A DNA stretch of 64,000 nt, from assembly GCA_023375785.1 (NCBI GenBank), contig SZWC01001534.1, positions 94,144 to 158,143 on the forward strand. Reading direction: 5' to 3'. Positions 36,701 through 46,579 of this stretch are shown one piece after another. The notes beneath the pieces were generated by a model, which ran no database searches, was not told where the DNA came from, and saw only the letters and a list, made by a program, of their open reading frames with translations. Within the stretch, counting starts at the first letter, position 1. Each line of letters begins with the position of its first letter. Source of the DNA: Penium margaritaceum. Lineage: Eukaryota > Streptophyta > Zygnematophyceae > Desmidiales > Peniaceae. Made by a program: the position numbers and the translations under genes.

Positions 36701-37212
36701 GCACAACTAGGACGCAATCAGGCTGGAACAAAGCTGCAACTAGCATGCAAGAAGGGCACAACTAGGGCACAACTAGGGCGCAAACATGGTGAACATAGGG
36801 CGCCAGAATTACACGGCAACGGCACAACTAGCCCGTAACCAGGGCATAACTGATGTGTTGCTATGGCGTAACTAGGTCGCAAGAATGGTGCAACTAGGGT
36901 GCAACTAGGGTGTAACTAGGGCTCAACTAGGGAAAAACTGAGGCACAAGAAGGACATAACTAGGGCGGAACTAGGGTGTAGCTAGGGCGCAACTAGGGTG
37001 CAACAAGAGCACAAAAAGGGCACAACTAGGGTGCAACTATGACATAAGAAGGACACAACTAGGTTCCACCTAAGGCACAACTAGAATGCACCTAGGACGC
37101 ACCCTTAATACAAGGGTTTAACTAGGGCACAACTAGGGCATGACAAGGGTGCAACAAGGGCATATCTAGAACACAAGAAGGTCAAAACTAAGGCACAACT
37201 AGTTCATAACTA
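33792..37212 (-). repeat. 11-bp satellite array between the two interspersed repeat copies
   Basis: About 3.4 kb of G-rich orientation satellite monomers lying between copy A and copy B of the interspersed repeat. Same variant spectrum as the neighbouring arrays. Confidence 0.95.
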
Positions 37213-38348
37213 GGGTGTAATTTTGGGAGAGAAAGAAAAGACAAGATCCCCAAACCAACTACAATGTCACTCCTCCGCTTGTCCAAAATCCAAAGATTCC
37301 CAATAAAACATGTTTGGTTATCCGGTTGACCTCGGTACGCAGACACACTCAACATTCTCAGCTAACCCTTGCAAGCAACGGCCAAGGAAGTCTCATCGGA
37401 TAGTGCTGCTTTACATTCACCAGACCTAACCATCGACCAAAAAACTTGACCGGCAGGAATCTAGCAGCAATGGATAGGCGGCTCGGTCACGGCAATGCGA
37501 CACAAACAAGAATGTGGTCTCAACCACACCTGAGCAAGAACCATCCAAAGTGCCAAATATCACAGCTAGGACCATTGGACCTCGATGCTCACTAGTAGCA
37601 ATAGTCGGAGTGCGTCTATGTCTGCATCTTAGCTACTATCCACCTTAGTAAGCGAACCTTGCCTGGGCTAGTAGTAGAGACATACATGTACTCATCGCAA
37701 TGTAATGCTCTAGTTAATCTACAGAGATTCATTCTTGTGCTTCTCTCCTTTTGGCTGCCCGTCTTTGGACTGTGGCACCTTCATTGATGATGACCTTCTA
37801 GCTATGCACCTCCAAGCTCAGGCACTTCTTTGCTTCATATCTTCTTTCCTCATCCACTTGTAATCCTTGGTTTATGTCCTCTCTTACTGTGGTGCATCAA
37901 TGCTCCTCAGTTTTTTTGTCTTGCACCTGAACTTCCATGTTGTGGCGCCTCAAAACTCTCAGCATCTGTACCTCTGGTCCAGACTCTCCTCATCATCGCT
38001 CCTCTGCTTTGTTTTGTTGCATCTGCACATACTTGTTGTGGCACCTCCAACACCTCAGCACCCGTACCTCAGATACTGCACCCAGAACTGCCTCATCGTC
38101 ACTCCTCCATTTTGCTCCATCTTGCTTGCACTTCCATGCTATGTTGCCTCCGATCTCTCTATGTTGCGGCCCCCTCACTTCTGTGCCCGGAACATTTGTG
38201 TTGCACCTAGCTCTATTGCACTCCCCATTCGTTGCCTGCTCCCTAGTGCTGTGGCCAATCATTGGCCCATACCTTGGTGCTATGGCTCAGCTCCAAATCA
38301 TTTCCTCTCCTCTACAAAAGTGTCAGATCTCTTGCACAAATCGTGACA
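37213..38348. repeat. Unidentified interspersed repeat, copy B
   Basis: About 1.1 kb related to copy A and longer at its right side. From about 37890 it contains a roughly 100-bp internal tandem motif seen three times (TGTGGCGCCTC near 37940, TGTGGCACCTC near 38040, and TGTTGCCTCC near 38140), each followed by CTCAGCA- or TCTCT-like sequence. Overlapping frames of 126 to 159 codons on the plus strand run through this internal repeat but show no domain, and copy A does not preserve them. Confidence 0.7.
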
Positions 38349-40279
38349 CGCAACTAAGACGCAGCTAGGGTGCAACATGGGTCGAAGAAGGGCACAAGTA
38401 GGGCGCAACTTGGACGCAACTAGGTTGCAACTAGGACATAACTAGGGTGCAAGAAGGGTAGAATTAGGGTGCAATTAGGATGTAAGGCATAAGAAGGACC
38501 CAATTTAGTCGCAAGTAGGATACAAGAAGGACGCAACAAGGGCAAAACCTATGCATAACAAGGGCGCAACTATGGCGCAAGAATGGCGCAACTAGGTTGC
38601 ACCCACGAGGAGCCTAGGGCCAAACCGATAGACAAGAAGGAAATAACTAGGGCACGACTAGGACACAAGAAGCGTGCAATTAGACTGAAGCACAAATAGG
38701 GTGCAACTAGGGTGCAAACAGGGTGCAAATAGGGTGCAACTACGGTGCAATTGGGACACAAGAAGGGAATAATGTGGGAAAAAGTATAGCGTAGCTATGG
38801 TATCCCTAAAGCACAAGTAGGACGCAACTATAGTGTAACAAGGGCGTAAGAATGGTGCAACTAGGGCGTAACTAGGGCGCAACTAGGATGTCACTTGGGT
38901 GCAACTAGAGCATAATAAGGGCGCAACTAGGGAAAAACTACGATGTAAGTTGGACGCAATTAGGGTAGAAAAAGGGCACAAAAGGGACACAAAACTAGGA
39001 CATAACTAGTGTGTAACAAGGGCACAACTATGGCACAACTCGGGTGTAAGTAGGGCATAAGAAGGACTGCATGCATGAAGAACTTGCATGCAGATAAGAT
39101 GCAACTATCTTGCAACTAGGGCATCACTTGCGCACTAATGGGGTAAAACAACAGCGTATACAAGGTACAGTTAGGGCACAACGACGGTGCAATTAGGTTG
39201 CAGCTGGAGCAAAACTATGGTGCAGCTAGGGTACAACTATGACACACCTAGGGCAAAATTAGGGAGCAACTAGGGTGCAACTTGGGTGCAACTTGGGTGC
39301 AACTAGGGTATCACTAGGGCTAACAAGAGTGCAACTAGGGCCCAACTTGAACTCAACTAGGGCAAAACTAGGACGCCATTAGCGTACAACTAGGGCGTAA
39401 CTATGGCAAACTAGGGCACAATGATGGTGCAACCAAGGCGCAAGAATGACGTGATTAGGTCGCAACTGGGGCATAAAGAGGGTGTGCCTACGGTGCAACT
39501 AAGGCGCTGGAAAGACATAGCTAGGACACACGAAGGACGGAAGTAAGGCACAACTAGGGCCTAGATAGGGTACAACTAGGGGGCAAGTGGGGTGTAACTT
39601 GGGTGCAACTAGGGAACAACCAAAGGAAAAACATGGTCACAGGTAGGGGGCAACTAGGGCACAATAAGGGCACAATTCGGAAGCATCTAGGGTGCAAATA
39701 GGGTGCAACCAGGGCGCAACACTGGCGCAATTAGGGCGCAACTAGGGTGCAAGAAAGTTGCAAACAGGACGCAACAAGAACGTAACTAGGCTACAGGTGG
39801 GGCACAAAAAGAGCGCAACTAGGATGCAACTAGGACGTAACAAGGGTGCAACTAGGACAAAGGAGAGAAACTTAGACGTAGCTAGGGTGGAATGAGGGTG
39901 TACCTATGGGGCAACAAGGGGGCGAAAAGGACTAGGGTGCAACTAAGGCAAAGCCAGAGCGGAGCTAGGGTAAAACTAGGCCACAACTACTGCACAACAA
40001 GTGCATAACAAGGGCGCAAGAAGGGCATAAGTAGGGCGCAATGAAGGTGCAATAATGGTACAGCTAGGGCGCAACTAGGGTGAAACTTGTTGACCACTAC
40101 GGCGCCAGTATGGCGCAAGAAGGGTGCAACTAGGGCATAGCTAGGACGCAACTAGGACGTGGCTAGAAGGCAAGTATGCCACGGGAAGGGCGTAACTAGG
40201 GCGCAACGAGGGTACAACTAGGGCGCACTTAGGATGCAAGTAGGGCAGAAGAAGGGTGCAACTAAGGCATAACTAGAGC
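38349..40279 (-). repeat. 11-bp satellite array, right end
   Basis: The last 1.9 kb of the G-rich orientation satellite. It ends at about 40279 where the sequence passes into an old chromovirus fragment. Confidence 0.94.
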
Positions 40280-40289
40280 AATGGATCGA

Positions 40290-40772
40290 CTTTGTAGCGA
40301 TGGAATGTTGAATATTGGTGATTGTGTTCTACTGAAGTGAGCAAACATAAAACTTTGTGGACAAGACTTCACAAAGCTCAACCCCTCATGGCTCGCCCCG
40401 TTTGAGATCGAGTGCATGCAAAATTTAGTTATCACTCAACTTCACATATGGGTGAGCATGGCAATGCACCCATTCTTTTTCCATTAGCAAGCTCAAGTAC
40501 TATTGTGTTCTGAACAAAGAAGTCCATTGCCAAGACTTCATCGCTCTGCCCCTAATTTAAGTGGACCAAGATATGGAGCACATGATTGAAAACATTATTG
40601 GACATCAACGATGTGGGAAGACAAGTAAGTATCTAGTCAAGCGGCACGGCTAGGATGCCTCGCACAGTAGCTGGGATTCTTACGACAAGATCTGAGATAT
40701 CAATCATGTGATTGAAAGCTACTACAAGCATCACCGGCCTATGTCTGCTAACGCTCTAGGACATGGGAGACG
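40290..40772 (+). pseudogene. Integrase C-terminus and chromodomain remnant of an old chromovirus
   Basis: The plus strand resembles the Pol C-terminus of the gypsy element at 57850-58190. LAPFEIECMQNLV is near 40395, and a chromodomain-like stretch MEHMIENIIGHQRCGKTSKY continues with LVKRHG, a stop, then DASHSSWDSYD (about 40573-40710). Chromodomains guide integration to marked chromatin. Several stops interrupt it and an LTR follows directly, so this is the 3' end of an older related insertion. Confidence 0.82.
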
Positions 40773-41149
40773 TGCTACATTGCGTACGTGTATGAGTCCC
40801 TAATCTCCCCTAGTGGGCATTTTTTCCTGGCATTCATTACCCGCTGTGTGTCGATCTTAAAGTCCTTTGTCAGAGGGAATTTTGGCCACTTGCCTCAACC
40901 TGTGGTGCTCCGCTCTCAAACATTCTGACATGTTCCACCACTTTCGAGAAGGATCAATATAAGTAGCACAAACCTTATCAATGTTTCAAACCAATTCATT
41001 TGACTTCTTGACGACGCTTAACTCTTATGAGACTGTACCTTGTTATTCTCAAAAACCCCTAAATTCTCAAAGGATTTTCTCGATGTAACTACTCACAAAA
41101 TGGCATCGTGTGCTTCACTCGATTCGAGCGCCCAAGATCCAAAATGCAA
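40773..41149 (+). repeat. Chromovirus LTR fragment 1
   Basis: Begins TGCTACATTGCGTACGTG, matching the LTR start TGTTACATAC of the gypsy element at 42701, and keeps TGAGTCCCTAATCT and GTGGGCATTT. The middle is shortened or strongly diverged; the later landmark TATTCTCAAA near 41050 and CAAGATCC near 41135 match the gypsy LTR again. It follows the chromodomain remnant, so it is the 3' LTR of that old copy. Confidence 0.75.
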
Positions 41150-41695
41150 TGTACTAGATGTACACGCATCCCTAATATTTTTGCATGGGCATTTTTGTTG
41201 TTACACAAACAGCCCATCGCGTAGCAAGACCTCGATTTTCACTCCGACAGTCGAGGACAATTCGGCCAACTGCCATCGCCCTCCAACAATCCTTCTCGCA
41301 ACTTTTCATAACTTTGACCACTTTCAAGCATCATCGACAGAAGTGTCACAACCTTTCGGTCATTTTCTCAATACAGAAGGATTCATCGTTATCTATAGAG
41401 ATGCATATCCCATTTTTGCCGTCGATCTTTAAAGCCCCTTGATTCCTCGACGGACCTTCTCAATCCGTCCACCTACAATGGGACTCCACACGCGTCGCTC
41501 AACAGTCGACTCGATGACCCCGACTACGTCTCATTTGTAACTCGACACTTGTATAAATGTGTTCGATCAGTTCGACACTTGTCATCGAAGTTCACTCATG
41601 GCTAGCTATAAATTGCTTCAGTGTTCCAAATTCTCAAACCGTATTCTACCTCGTAGCATCTACTTGTTCACCACTACGCTCCGTTCGGCATAGCA
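41150..41695 (+). repeat. Chromovirus LTR fragment 2, nearly full length
   Basis: Starts TGTACTAGATGTACACGC and ends CGGCATAGCA, close to the 552-bp gypsy LTR in length (546 bp) and order of motifs (GCCCATCGCGTAGC, TTCACCACTACGCTC). It lies head-to-tail against fragment 1 with no spacer, an LTR-LTR stack that can arise by unequal recombination or insertion into an LTR. Confidence 0.8.
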
Positions 41696-41715
41696 CAGAG
41701 TATGCCTCATTATGT

Positions 41716-41873
41716 TTTCTTGTTATTGTACATATGCACTTGACATGTTCAACACTTGTCATCAAAGTACACTTACGGCTAGCTCCAAATAATCCATTTG
41801 TCCCAATTTCTCAAATTTTCTTTCATTATGTACCTTGTCTTTGTGAACCATCCACATTCCGCTCTGTGTAATC
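41716..41873 (+). repeat. Chromovirus LTR fragment 3, 3' part only
   Basis: Contains TTCAACACTTGTCATC, AAGTACACTTAC and TCCACATTCCGCTCTGTG, the order found at the 3' end of the gypsy LTR. It is a third, truncated LTR tail following fragment 2. Confidence 0.7.
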
Positions 41874-42700
41874 ACATGAAGGTGTCTTTTCTCTCAAAGG
41901 CTGGATGGCACATGACACTCTTGGCCATGGTTACCCAGAGGTGTATACTACTGATAAGTATGGAACTTTTGTACCAATAGAATGCTTTATTCGTTATGAT
42001 TATGGATATGGGCAATATATGTTTCATTTTTGGGATATGAGATCTGAATTATTATGTGGCTTTGCTTCTTCAGCCATAACCCCCTATGAAAAAGGGACGG
42101 AGCAACTAGATACCCACCATATCCAAGTTTTAAGCTGGCATGCTCGCACCTACTAAGCTAGGAACAACATGCCCAGTACGGACCAAATAGAAGCTATTGT
42201 ATCCAAAGGTCAAAAAAAAGAAAGAATGTATCCACAAAAAAGCTATGTCATTGCTATATGAAATGCAACTTCGAAATGCTGACGTCATCATGCTCCTCAA
42301 ACGATGTCAAACCCCTCTTTTGAGGTGTTTGTGATTGTTTGAGGGAGGGGTTTGAACGAGGTTTGCATAGAGTCTCCGAGAAAACCCATGTGTTGAAAGG
42401 GAATCTACAAGGCCTCGCTACCGCGAGGCCGAGCACATGCCTGCACAGAAGTCAAACTCTCAACCCTGAATGTAAAGAGGAATTAGGTTTGAAAGTATTT
42501 TTTTTGCAAACCAAGGGTGGTTTGTGTGGCATGAAAAACGAGTAAAATTTTTTAAAAGGGTGTTTTTTGCTCGATCCCAATGGAGCAATGCCCCCTTTCT
42601 TTTCGAAGCGCAAACCCCCTCTTACAATATAGGGTTTTATGTTTTGTGCGGGCTCTGCACGCACAAAAGTACAAAACCCTAAATCATACTAGGGTTTTTG
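41874..42700. other. A/T-rich stretch left of the gypsy element, with hairpins and teloboxes
   Basis: Lower GC than its surroundings. Apart from the open frame at 41905-42156 it holds three fold-back structures: CCTCAAAC (about 42296) pairing with GTTTGAGG (about 42338); a perfect 8-bp stem with a 4-base loop, GGCCTCGC/GCGAGGCC, at 42411-42430; and AAAACCCTA/TAGGGTTTT at 42673-42698, a 9-bp inverted pair built from plant-type teloboxes. The last touches the left LTR of the gypsy element. Confidence 0.6.
41905..42156 (+). CDS. Unidentified 83-codon open frame
   Basis: I do not recognise this product. It reads MAHDTLGHGYPEVYTTDKYG near the start and is rich in Tyr, Trp, His and Phe (IRYDYGYGQYMFHFWDM). 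That composition is unlike the satellite and element shadows around it. The frame is open for a while upstream of the ATG, so it may be the end of a longer coding sequence truncated by the LTR fragments at 41716-41873. GC content and codon use differ from the neighbouring GC-rich copia genes. It could be a fragment of a host gene, an organelle-derived piece or another element's protein. Confidence 0.35.
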   Translation: MAHDTLGHGYPEVYTTDKYGTFVPIECFIRYDYGYGQYMFHFWDMRSELLCGFASSAITPYEKGTEQLDTHHIQVLSWHARTY

Positions 42701-43252
42701 TGTTACATACCACACGTACACGAGTCCCTAATCTTCTTGAGTGGGCATTTCTGTTATCACAGAAACAACCCATCGCGTTGCAAAGACCGCGATATTCACT
42801 CCGACAAAAGAGGGCAAACTGGCCAACTGCACCACCCCCATTGGATATTCCTACACCTTTTGACAGCATTGACCACTCTCGAGAACCTACGAACAGAAGT
42901 GTCACGACCTTTTGGTCGACTTCTCGCCGCATCACGACGGATCTGGATTTATAAAGATGCATCGCGCATCTTCACCGTCTATTCTCAAAGACCCCCAAAT
43001 TCTCGGCGGATCTTCTCGAAACCGACCACTCATGACGCGACTCCGCATTCATCTCTCGACATTGGACCCAACGACCCCAACTATGCTTCATTCGTAACTC
43101 GTCACTTGTAAATGTATGTCCGACCGTTTCGACACTTGTCATCGAAGTACACTTATCGTTAATTATGAATTGCTCAAGTGTCCCAAATTCTAAATCATGT
43201 TTTGCCTTGCAACTTCTATCTGTTCACCATCTACGCTCAGTTTGGCGTGACA
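42701..43252 (+). repeat. 5' LTR of the gypsy element
   Basis: Starts TGTTACATAC, ends GGCGTGACA, 552 bp. The landmarks GAGTCCCTAATCTTC, GCCCATCGCGTTGC and TTCACCATCTACGCTC are all shared with the right LTR. Confidence 0.93.
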
Positions 43253-43253
43253 C

Positions 43254-43266
43254 TTAGCATCAGAGC
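43254..43266 (+). promoter_or_regulatory. Degenerate primer-binding site of the gypsy element
   Basis: TTAGCATCAGAGC directly after the LTR resembles TGGTATCAGAGC, the initiator tRNA-Met site, with the last eight bases but one conserved. This is the usual primer for plant chromoviruses. Confidence 0.7.
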
Positions 43267-43432
43267 GCAGCGGTGCTGGAGAGGCATCTGACTACTTCAT
43301 CCATCTGGAGGACTACCTTGCACAAGTTCAGTGCATCTAGCACGTCAAGAATTTGCCGACTTTTTTATTACAAACTAAGGGGAGCGAGTGCAACCTACGA
43401 CGAGTAGCGGGTCTTCAGTGACGATTTCGGCG

Positions 43433-44155
43433 ATGGAGGAGCAGAACGTGCCGATGCACGCGAATCCTAAAGCAACAACGAGTGCTGGCGTGGCAGGCTT
43501 TGCGATAGGTGGAACAACTTCTACGGCTTTGGCGACCAATCCAATCACGGATCCGACAGTGAGAACCCAGCCACCCCTTCTAACAGCCTTGATGACGACA
43601 GCAGGGTCGACAGGTGGCACAGGACAACAGGCGCGGATCAACAAGGAACTGGCAAACATGATCTCCGCACTCGAAAGAATCAACAGCCACCTGCTCCAGC
43701 AGCTCAGTGCCGCGATGGAAGCCCTTCGCAATGCAAGCGTATGTGAAGCGGTGCTCGTCAAGAGAAATTCCCAATTCTCAAGAAAATCCAAAATTTGTCC
43801 AGCTCTACCAATACCGTTCGATCCTGAAAGCTCAAAGGGACCAACGGTTTGGATGTGGCTGACGAGTCTGGAGGTGTAATTCACCGTTGCTGGGGTTAAC
43901 GACGATCGAAAGAAACTTGACCTCGCGACTGCGCTTTTGCGTGGCACGGCGTTCAGTTGGTGGTCCGACCATCCAATGGCAGCACGATACCGGCTGAGGG
44001 ACATCAACGGCTCACGGCGCCCTTCTCACATCACTGACCACAGGCGTTCTACCCTTGGAGCAGATCAACCACCAATGGCAAGACGTGCTGACGCCACTAA
44101 CCAACTGGAACAAATTATTGTGCGCAATGCCCGCACGCTTTGGATGACTGAATGA
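43433..44155 (+). pseudogene. gag: Gypsy Gag, N-terminal and capsid part, broken
   Basis: The first ATG in the main frame is at 43433 (MEEQNVPMHANPKATT). A Thr/Ala/Gly-rich segment and a helical segment (INKELANMISALERINSHLL) are followed by a retrotransposon Gag motif region, CPALPIPFDPESSKGP then KKLDLATALLRGTAFSWW near 43910-43965, the conserved capsid core. A TAA at 43877 interrupts it, and the frame ends at TGA 44153. The zinc knuckle lies further on at 44520-44561. Confidence 0.75.
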
Positions 44156-44519
44156 AAAGTCTAGCGCACGGTACAAACTCTAGCGTTTGTGTCAGCAGTC
44201 CAGCATGGCAGAGTACACGCGGAGATTTTGCGAGATCATCACCGGAGCAGACATTGCCCCCAAAAAACTCTGTTTTCACTACAACGGCCTCAAGTGAGAT
44301 ATCCGACAAGCGATTGCTATCTTCAGCATCCATTACAACTTGCCGCTGATGATCGCAGCAGCAAAAAGGATCGACAGTGTTAACTACAATGCTCAGATCG
44401 ACAAATCCTACGGCTGGCAACCTCCTAACCACAATGATCGTGGGAATGGAAAAAACTTGTCGTTGAACTCCTTGACTCCCATGGAAGTAGACGTCGCCGA
44501 CTAGAGAGATACGCAAACC

Positions 44520-44561
44520 TGCTACAACTACGGAAAAGTCGGGCACATCGCTCAAAATTGT
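44520..44561 (+). pseudogene. Degenerate CCHC zinc knuckle of gypsy Gag
   Basis: The frame reads CYNYGKVGHIAQNC. Spacing fits the C-x2-C-x4-H-x4-C nucleocapsid knuckle, but the second Cys is Tyr (TAC in place of TGC), so zinc binding would be lost. A basic Lys/Arg/Gln stretch follows, as in nucleocapsid tails. Confidence 0.75.
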
Positions 44562-44789
44562 CGGTGCAAGCAGCATGCCAAAAAACAAAGGAAGTCGCAG
44601 AATAATGAGTCGGGAAACTGAAAGGGCAAGAGGAATAGGCGCAACTCTTGTCCGTAAGGAGCCATCTGCGCTGAATGATCGCCCATCTGAACGGCCCATA
44701 TTGTCGTAGAGGGTTTCTGAGATCGCAAAGTTCGACGAGGACGGCCAACTGACGATACTGCTGAAAGTTCAGCCTTGAGGATGCAGAAG

Positions 44790-44900
44790 TCGAACAGCGG
44801 CACTAGCACTATTGGATGGAGGAGCTTTGCATAGCATTGCAAGCAACAACATGGTTCGCAAGCTGGGTTTGCAGACCAAACGAGGGGTGTCTGAAGAAAA
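44790..44900 (+). pseudogene. Gypsy aspartic protease active-site remnant
   Basis: The frame around 44806-44880 reads ALLDGGALHSIASNNMVRKL. In Ty3 proteases this position is DSGA followed by HSFIS; the Ser is Gly here. The catalytic Asp codon is at 44815. Surrounding stops prevent assignment of the full domain. Confidence 0.65.
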
Positions 44901-45479
44901 ACCCACCGATGGGAGACTATAGATACGCAGACTTCGAAAACCACTACGTCTACAAGTGGGGGATGTTCCAGGTGTAACGGTATGAAGATCTTGTCGAATG
45001 AGAGATCACAAAGTCATCCTCAGACGAGATTTCATGTACTAGCACAATCTGCAGGTCAATTGGAACAGCGACGACGTGTATGTGGATATTGACGGCACCA
45101 AACGACAACTTCCGCGTGCGGGACGGAAGCCGTCAGTGGAAGCAACAGAGGTGGAAGCAACAGAGGAATCCGTGGAAGCCGAAAAGTGACAACTTATGCT
45201 ATTGACAGCACTCAACATGGCCAAACACTGTATACAACGAGGAGCTCATGCATGGCTCATACATCTTGAGCCAATGGGAGAAGCAAAAGTGGAAGCAACT
45301 AACTCATTATCGACCTCGTCAGCCTCAACAGCCCCGTCGGTCTTGACAAAGGTCACGACGGTACTCGAAGAGTTCGCATCGCTCATCGAGGAGTTTGCGG
45401 CCGTCTTCCTCGACAAACTTCTGAAAATCTTGCCTCCTCAACGACACATCGACCATCGCATCGAGCTGAAGCCGGGCAG

Positions 45480-46579
45480 TTGACTCTCTAAGGGCCCTAT
45501 CGGATGAGCGATCACGAGTTTAAAAAAAAGCTCAACGAGATGCTCCGTCAAGGGCTCACCCGCCCATCCACGGCACCATACGCTGCACCAGCACTACCCA
45601 TCTGCTCGATGATTTCGATATTAAATGTTTTTACCCTCGTTGAACTTCATCAAATTTGACTTGTACGTCGATTTCAAAAAACTACAAAGATAATTCTAAA
45701 ATCCATTTGTCGAATTCATAGAACCAGTCCATGAATTTACCTTTGAGTGGCCAGGGCTCATTCTTAGCTTTGTTTGTTGCTAGTAGAACTTGCACTCGTT
45801 GAGAAAATTGACTAGCGAAGAAAACGCTGGAGTTCAAACTTCATCTTTCGCGTATCGGTGTTCGGAGTCTCAAACGTACAAGCGTGTGTCTGAAAAAAAA
45901 AATGTTCACATGTAGTCAAACTTGTTGTCGACGCACACTCGATCGTGCAGATTTTGGCCAAAATCTGTACGAGCCAGCGCGCACGCATCGCATTGGTCAG
46001 ATTCTGACACTGAGCTGCATGCGCGTGGGGCAGCGGTCTGCGACAGCCTGACACTTTCGACGAGCTGCGTGCACGCGCACTCGTGGACAGTTCACCGACA
46101 ACGAATGTAACGGACACGAGGAAATTGAATGAGATCCATCATCAAATTTAAAGGACTATGCAGAAGCTGCTCGACGAATTCAATGGAACACGTAAATGAT
46201 TGAACCCTGGTCGAAATTAAGGATTCTTAAATTCATAGAAAACCCGTCGTCGAATTCAATGAGCAGTAGGGTATTTGTGAAAGATAAAACTCGTGAGATG
46301 CGGATGTGCGTGGATTATCGGGCATTGAACGACGCTATTAGCAAGAACCGCTACCCTCTCCCTCAAGCGAACAAACATTTTGAACAACTCCGAGGAGCAC
46401 AGATTTCTAGCAAAATCGACTTACGCAGAAGACATCACCAGATACGCGTGGCAGCCACCTACATCGAGAAGACAATATTTCAAACCTGCTACGAGCACTT
46501 CAGGTTCACGGTTATGCCGTTTGGACTCACAAACGCCCCAGTGACGTTCATGGCGGCAATGAACAACATTTTCCGTCCA
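45480..46579 (+). pseudogene. pol: Gypsy reverse transcriptase, 5' half, split by a DNA transposon
   Basis: RT fingers begin with RMSDHEFKKKLNEMLRQG and RPSTAPYAAPAL (45500-45596). The coding sequence then jumps over the 675-bp transposon and continues in phase from 46274 with FVKDKTREMRMCVDYRALND, RYPLPQANKHFEQLRGA and FRFTVMPFGLTNAPVTF up to NNIFRP at 46579, where copia-2 interrupts. The catalytic first Asp region (KIDLRRRHHQIRV) is present with a changed context: family members usually have DL.SGYHQI. Removing both insertions restores a continuous family-typical order. Confidence 0.9.
45597..46271. mobile_element. 675-bp non-autonomous DNA transposon with TA duplication
   Basis: Flanked by TA at 45595-45596 and TA at 46272-46273. 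The ends are imperfect inverted repeats: CCCATCTGCTCGATGA on the left and CCCTACTGCTCATTGA as the reverse complement of the right. Excising it with one TA joins APAL to FVKDK in the reverse transcriptase, the family-typical sequence, which confirms both borders. It has no transposase, so it is non-autonomous; TA duplication and short inverted ends suggest a Tc1/mariner-type relative. A perfect 20-bp palindrome (45948-45967) lies inside. Confidence 0.85.

Noticed and set aside
12577-38882. Dozens of 60-160 codon open frames in satellite and embedded repeats
   Set aside because: Because 11 is not a multiple of three, the satellite gives a fixed Leu/Pro/Ser/Cys/Ala pattern in open frames; these are translations of the repeat, without domains.
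12365-40279. Satellite read as a CRISPR array or as telomere repeat
   Set aside because: Monomers are 11 bp with no spacers, and the unit differs from plant (TTTAGGG) or other telomere repeats; the array is a degenerate satellite.
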